Source of the DNA: JAOUJD01 sp963841815
Lineage (GTDB): Bacteria > Pseudomonadota > Gammaproteobacteria > Burkholderiales > Burkholderiaceae_F
DNA length: 64,000 bases
Reading direction: 5' to 3'
NCBI GenBank assembly: GCA_963841815.1
Contig: CAWJEE010000010.1
Span: 247,839-311,838 of the forward strand
Shown: positions 63,220 through 64,000 of the stretch, in pieces
Position numbering within the stretch: position 1 is the stretch's first letter
Layout of the letters: each line of letters starts with the position of its first letter
Made by a program: the position numbers and the translations under genes
The notes under the pieces: generated by a model
Databases searched by the model: none
Told to the model about the DNA's origin: nothing
Seen by the model: only the letters and a program-made list of their open reading frames with translations

Positions 63220-64000
63220 ATGCCCCTCCCACCCCGCTACGCGGCGTACCTGCTGCTGACCGCCTCGATGGCGCTGGTGGGCAGCTATGTCGCGCTGTCC
63301 AAGCCACTGGTCGCCGCGCTGCCGGTCTTCGCGCTCGCCTTCCTGCGCTTCGCGATCGGGGCCGTCGCGATGGTTCCCGTGGACGCCTCGCACGCGCCGG
63401 GGAAGCGGCCCTGAGCGCGATCGAGCACCGCTGGCTCTTCCTGATGTCGTTCTTCGGCAACTTCCTGTTCTCGGTCTGCATGCTGACCGGTATCGGCATG
63501 ACCACCGCCACCGCGGCCGGCGTGATCCTCGCGACCCTGCCTGCGGTCGTCGCTTTGCTGTCGCGGCTGTTCCTGCGCGAGCGCCTGGCCCGGCGCACGG
63601 CTGCTGGCCATCGCGCTCGCCGTGGGCGGCATCGTTCTGCTGCAGTTCGCCAAGGCGACCGACCCGGCCGACGCGCGCCAGGCACTGCTCGGCAACCTGC
63701 TGATGTTCGGCGCCGTCGTGTGCGAGGCGAGCTACGTGATCCTCGGCAAGCGGCTCGCGGCCACGCGCACGCCACTGCGCGTGTCGGCGCTGATCAACCT
63801 GTGGGGCCTGGCGCTGACCGCGCCGTTCGGCCTGTGGCAGCTGTGATGCGGCGCCGACCTAGGCGCGATGACCGGCGGCCTGTGGACGCTGCTCGTCTTC
63901 TACTCGCTGGCGGCGGGCCTGTTCTCGGTGTGGATGTGGGTGTCCGGGCTCAGGCACGTGCCCGCCGAGAACCAGGCGGGGGGTGTTCACCGTCGCGTTG
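63220..64000 (+). CDS. EamA/DMT-family permease, partial and broken
   Basis: The gene runs off the right edge. Frames are broken near 63405, 63600 and 63980, each reading as one extra G. The reading also meets an in-frame TGA at 63844-63846. The pieces read YAAYLLLTASMALVGSYVAL, FALAFLRFAIGAVAMVP, LFLMSFFGNFLFSVCMLTGI, TTATAAGVILATLPAVVALL, LFLRERLA, ALAVGGIVLLQFA and VWMWVSGLRHVPAENQAGV, the pattern of a ten-helix drug/metabolite transporter with two EamA halves. The substrate is unknown. Three shifts plus a stop codon in under 800 nt make decay as likely as sequence error here. Confidence 0.75.

Noticed and set aside
63844..63846. Selenocysteine reading of the TGA in the DMT permease
   Set aside because: The gene already has three frame breaks, no selenocysteine element is visible, and DMT permeases are not selenoproteins.
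2577..63985. Programmed frameshifting in the broken genes
   Set aside because: There are too many sites, in unrelated housekeeping genes, without slippery sequences or shared signals.

Overview
The window is high-GC, densely coded chromosomal DNA from a betaproteobacterium, most likely Burkholderiales-like. The evidence is a DUF3567-family gene, the LysM/dprA/smg/topB block running away from def/fmt/rsmB/DUF4390/NtrY-type kinase/regulator/trkA, an NAD-glutamate dehydrogenase of about 1600 residues, and a red-type (form IC) RuBisCO operon with cbbX. I saw no rRNA, tRNA, insertion sequence, prophage or CRISPR array.

Layout. 1-2.8 kb: start of metH, a GMC oxidoreductase and a DUF3567 gene, all on the minus strand. 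3-5.6 kb: an alpha/beta hydrolase, a small CxCC protein and trkH. 5.7-9.7 kb: a TRAP transporter (dctP-dctQ-dctM). 9.9-20.8 kb: trkA, a two-component pair, DUF4390, rsmB, fmt and def on the minus strand, interrupted by a plus-strand lipid cassette (wax ester synthase/DGAT and a hydrolase). 21-31 kb: plus-strand LysM protein, dprA, smg, topoisomerase III, DUF2905, a membrane spermidine-synthase-like protein, a SET-domain methyltransferase, DUF1993 and a lipoprotein hydrolase. 31-45 kb: a GGDEF/EAL protein, a FeeM-like N-acyl synthase, a copper ATPase, NAD-glutamate dehydrogenase and an exonuclease/GIY-YIG nuclease. 45-49.5 kb: DUF302, an ECF sigma factor with putative anti-sigma partner, a lipoprotein, DUF1857 and queC. 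49.5-55.9 kb: an accessory block with a TPR/HD-GYP protein, a 44-residue double-glycine peptide, a C39-peptidase ABC exporter, an HlyD adaptor and an LprI-like protein. 55.9-62.5 kb: Calvin-cycle operon cbbL-cbbS-cbbX-fbp-prk-redoxin with divergent cbbR. 62.5-64 kb: a periplasmic rhodanese and a truncated DMT permease.

The most interesting unit is the peptide/exporter block. A small plus-strand gene encodes a 37-residue leader ending in a double glycine, followed by a core of only seven residues, ASLGALC. It has its own strong terminator. The matching peptidase-containing ABC exporter and membrane-fusion adaptor lie just beyond it on the opposite strand. No modification enzyme is present. A TPR protein with a c-di-GMP-type HD-GYP domain is encoded divergently beside the peptide. 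A short-peptide signal coupled to c-di-GMP is possible, but this is inference.

Data quality: at least a dozen well-conserved genes, including trkH, fmt, the glutamate dehydrogenase, the LysM gene and the TPR/HD-GYP gene, are broken by single-base shifts. Almost every one reads as one extra base. Since fmt-type genes are rarely dispensable, sequencing or assembly error is more likely than gene decay. Such genes are given below as one CDS across the shift.
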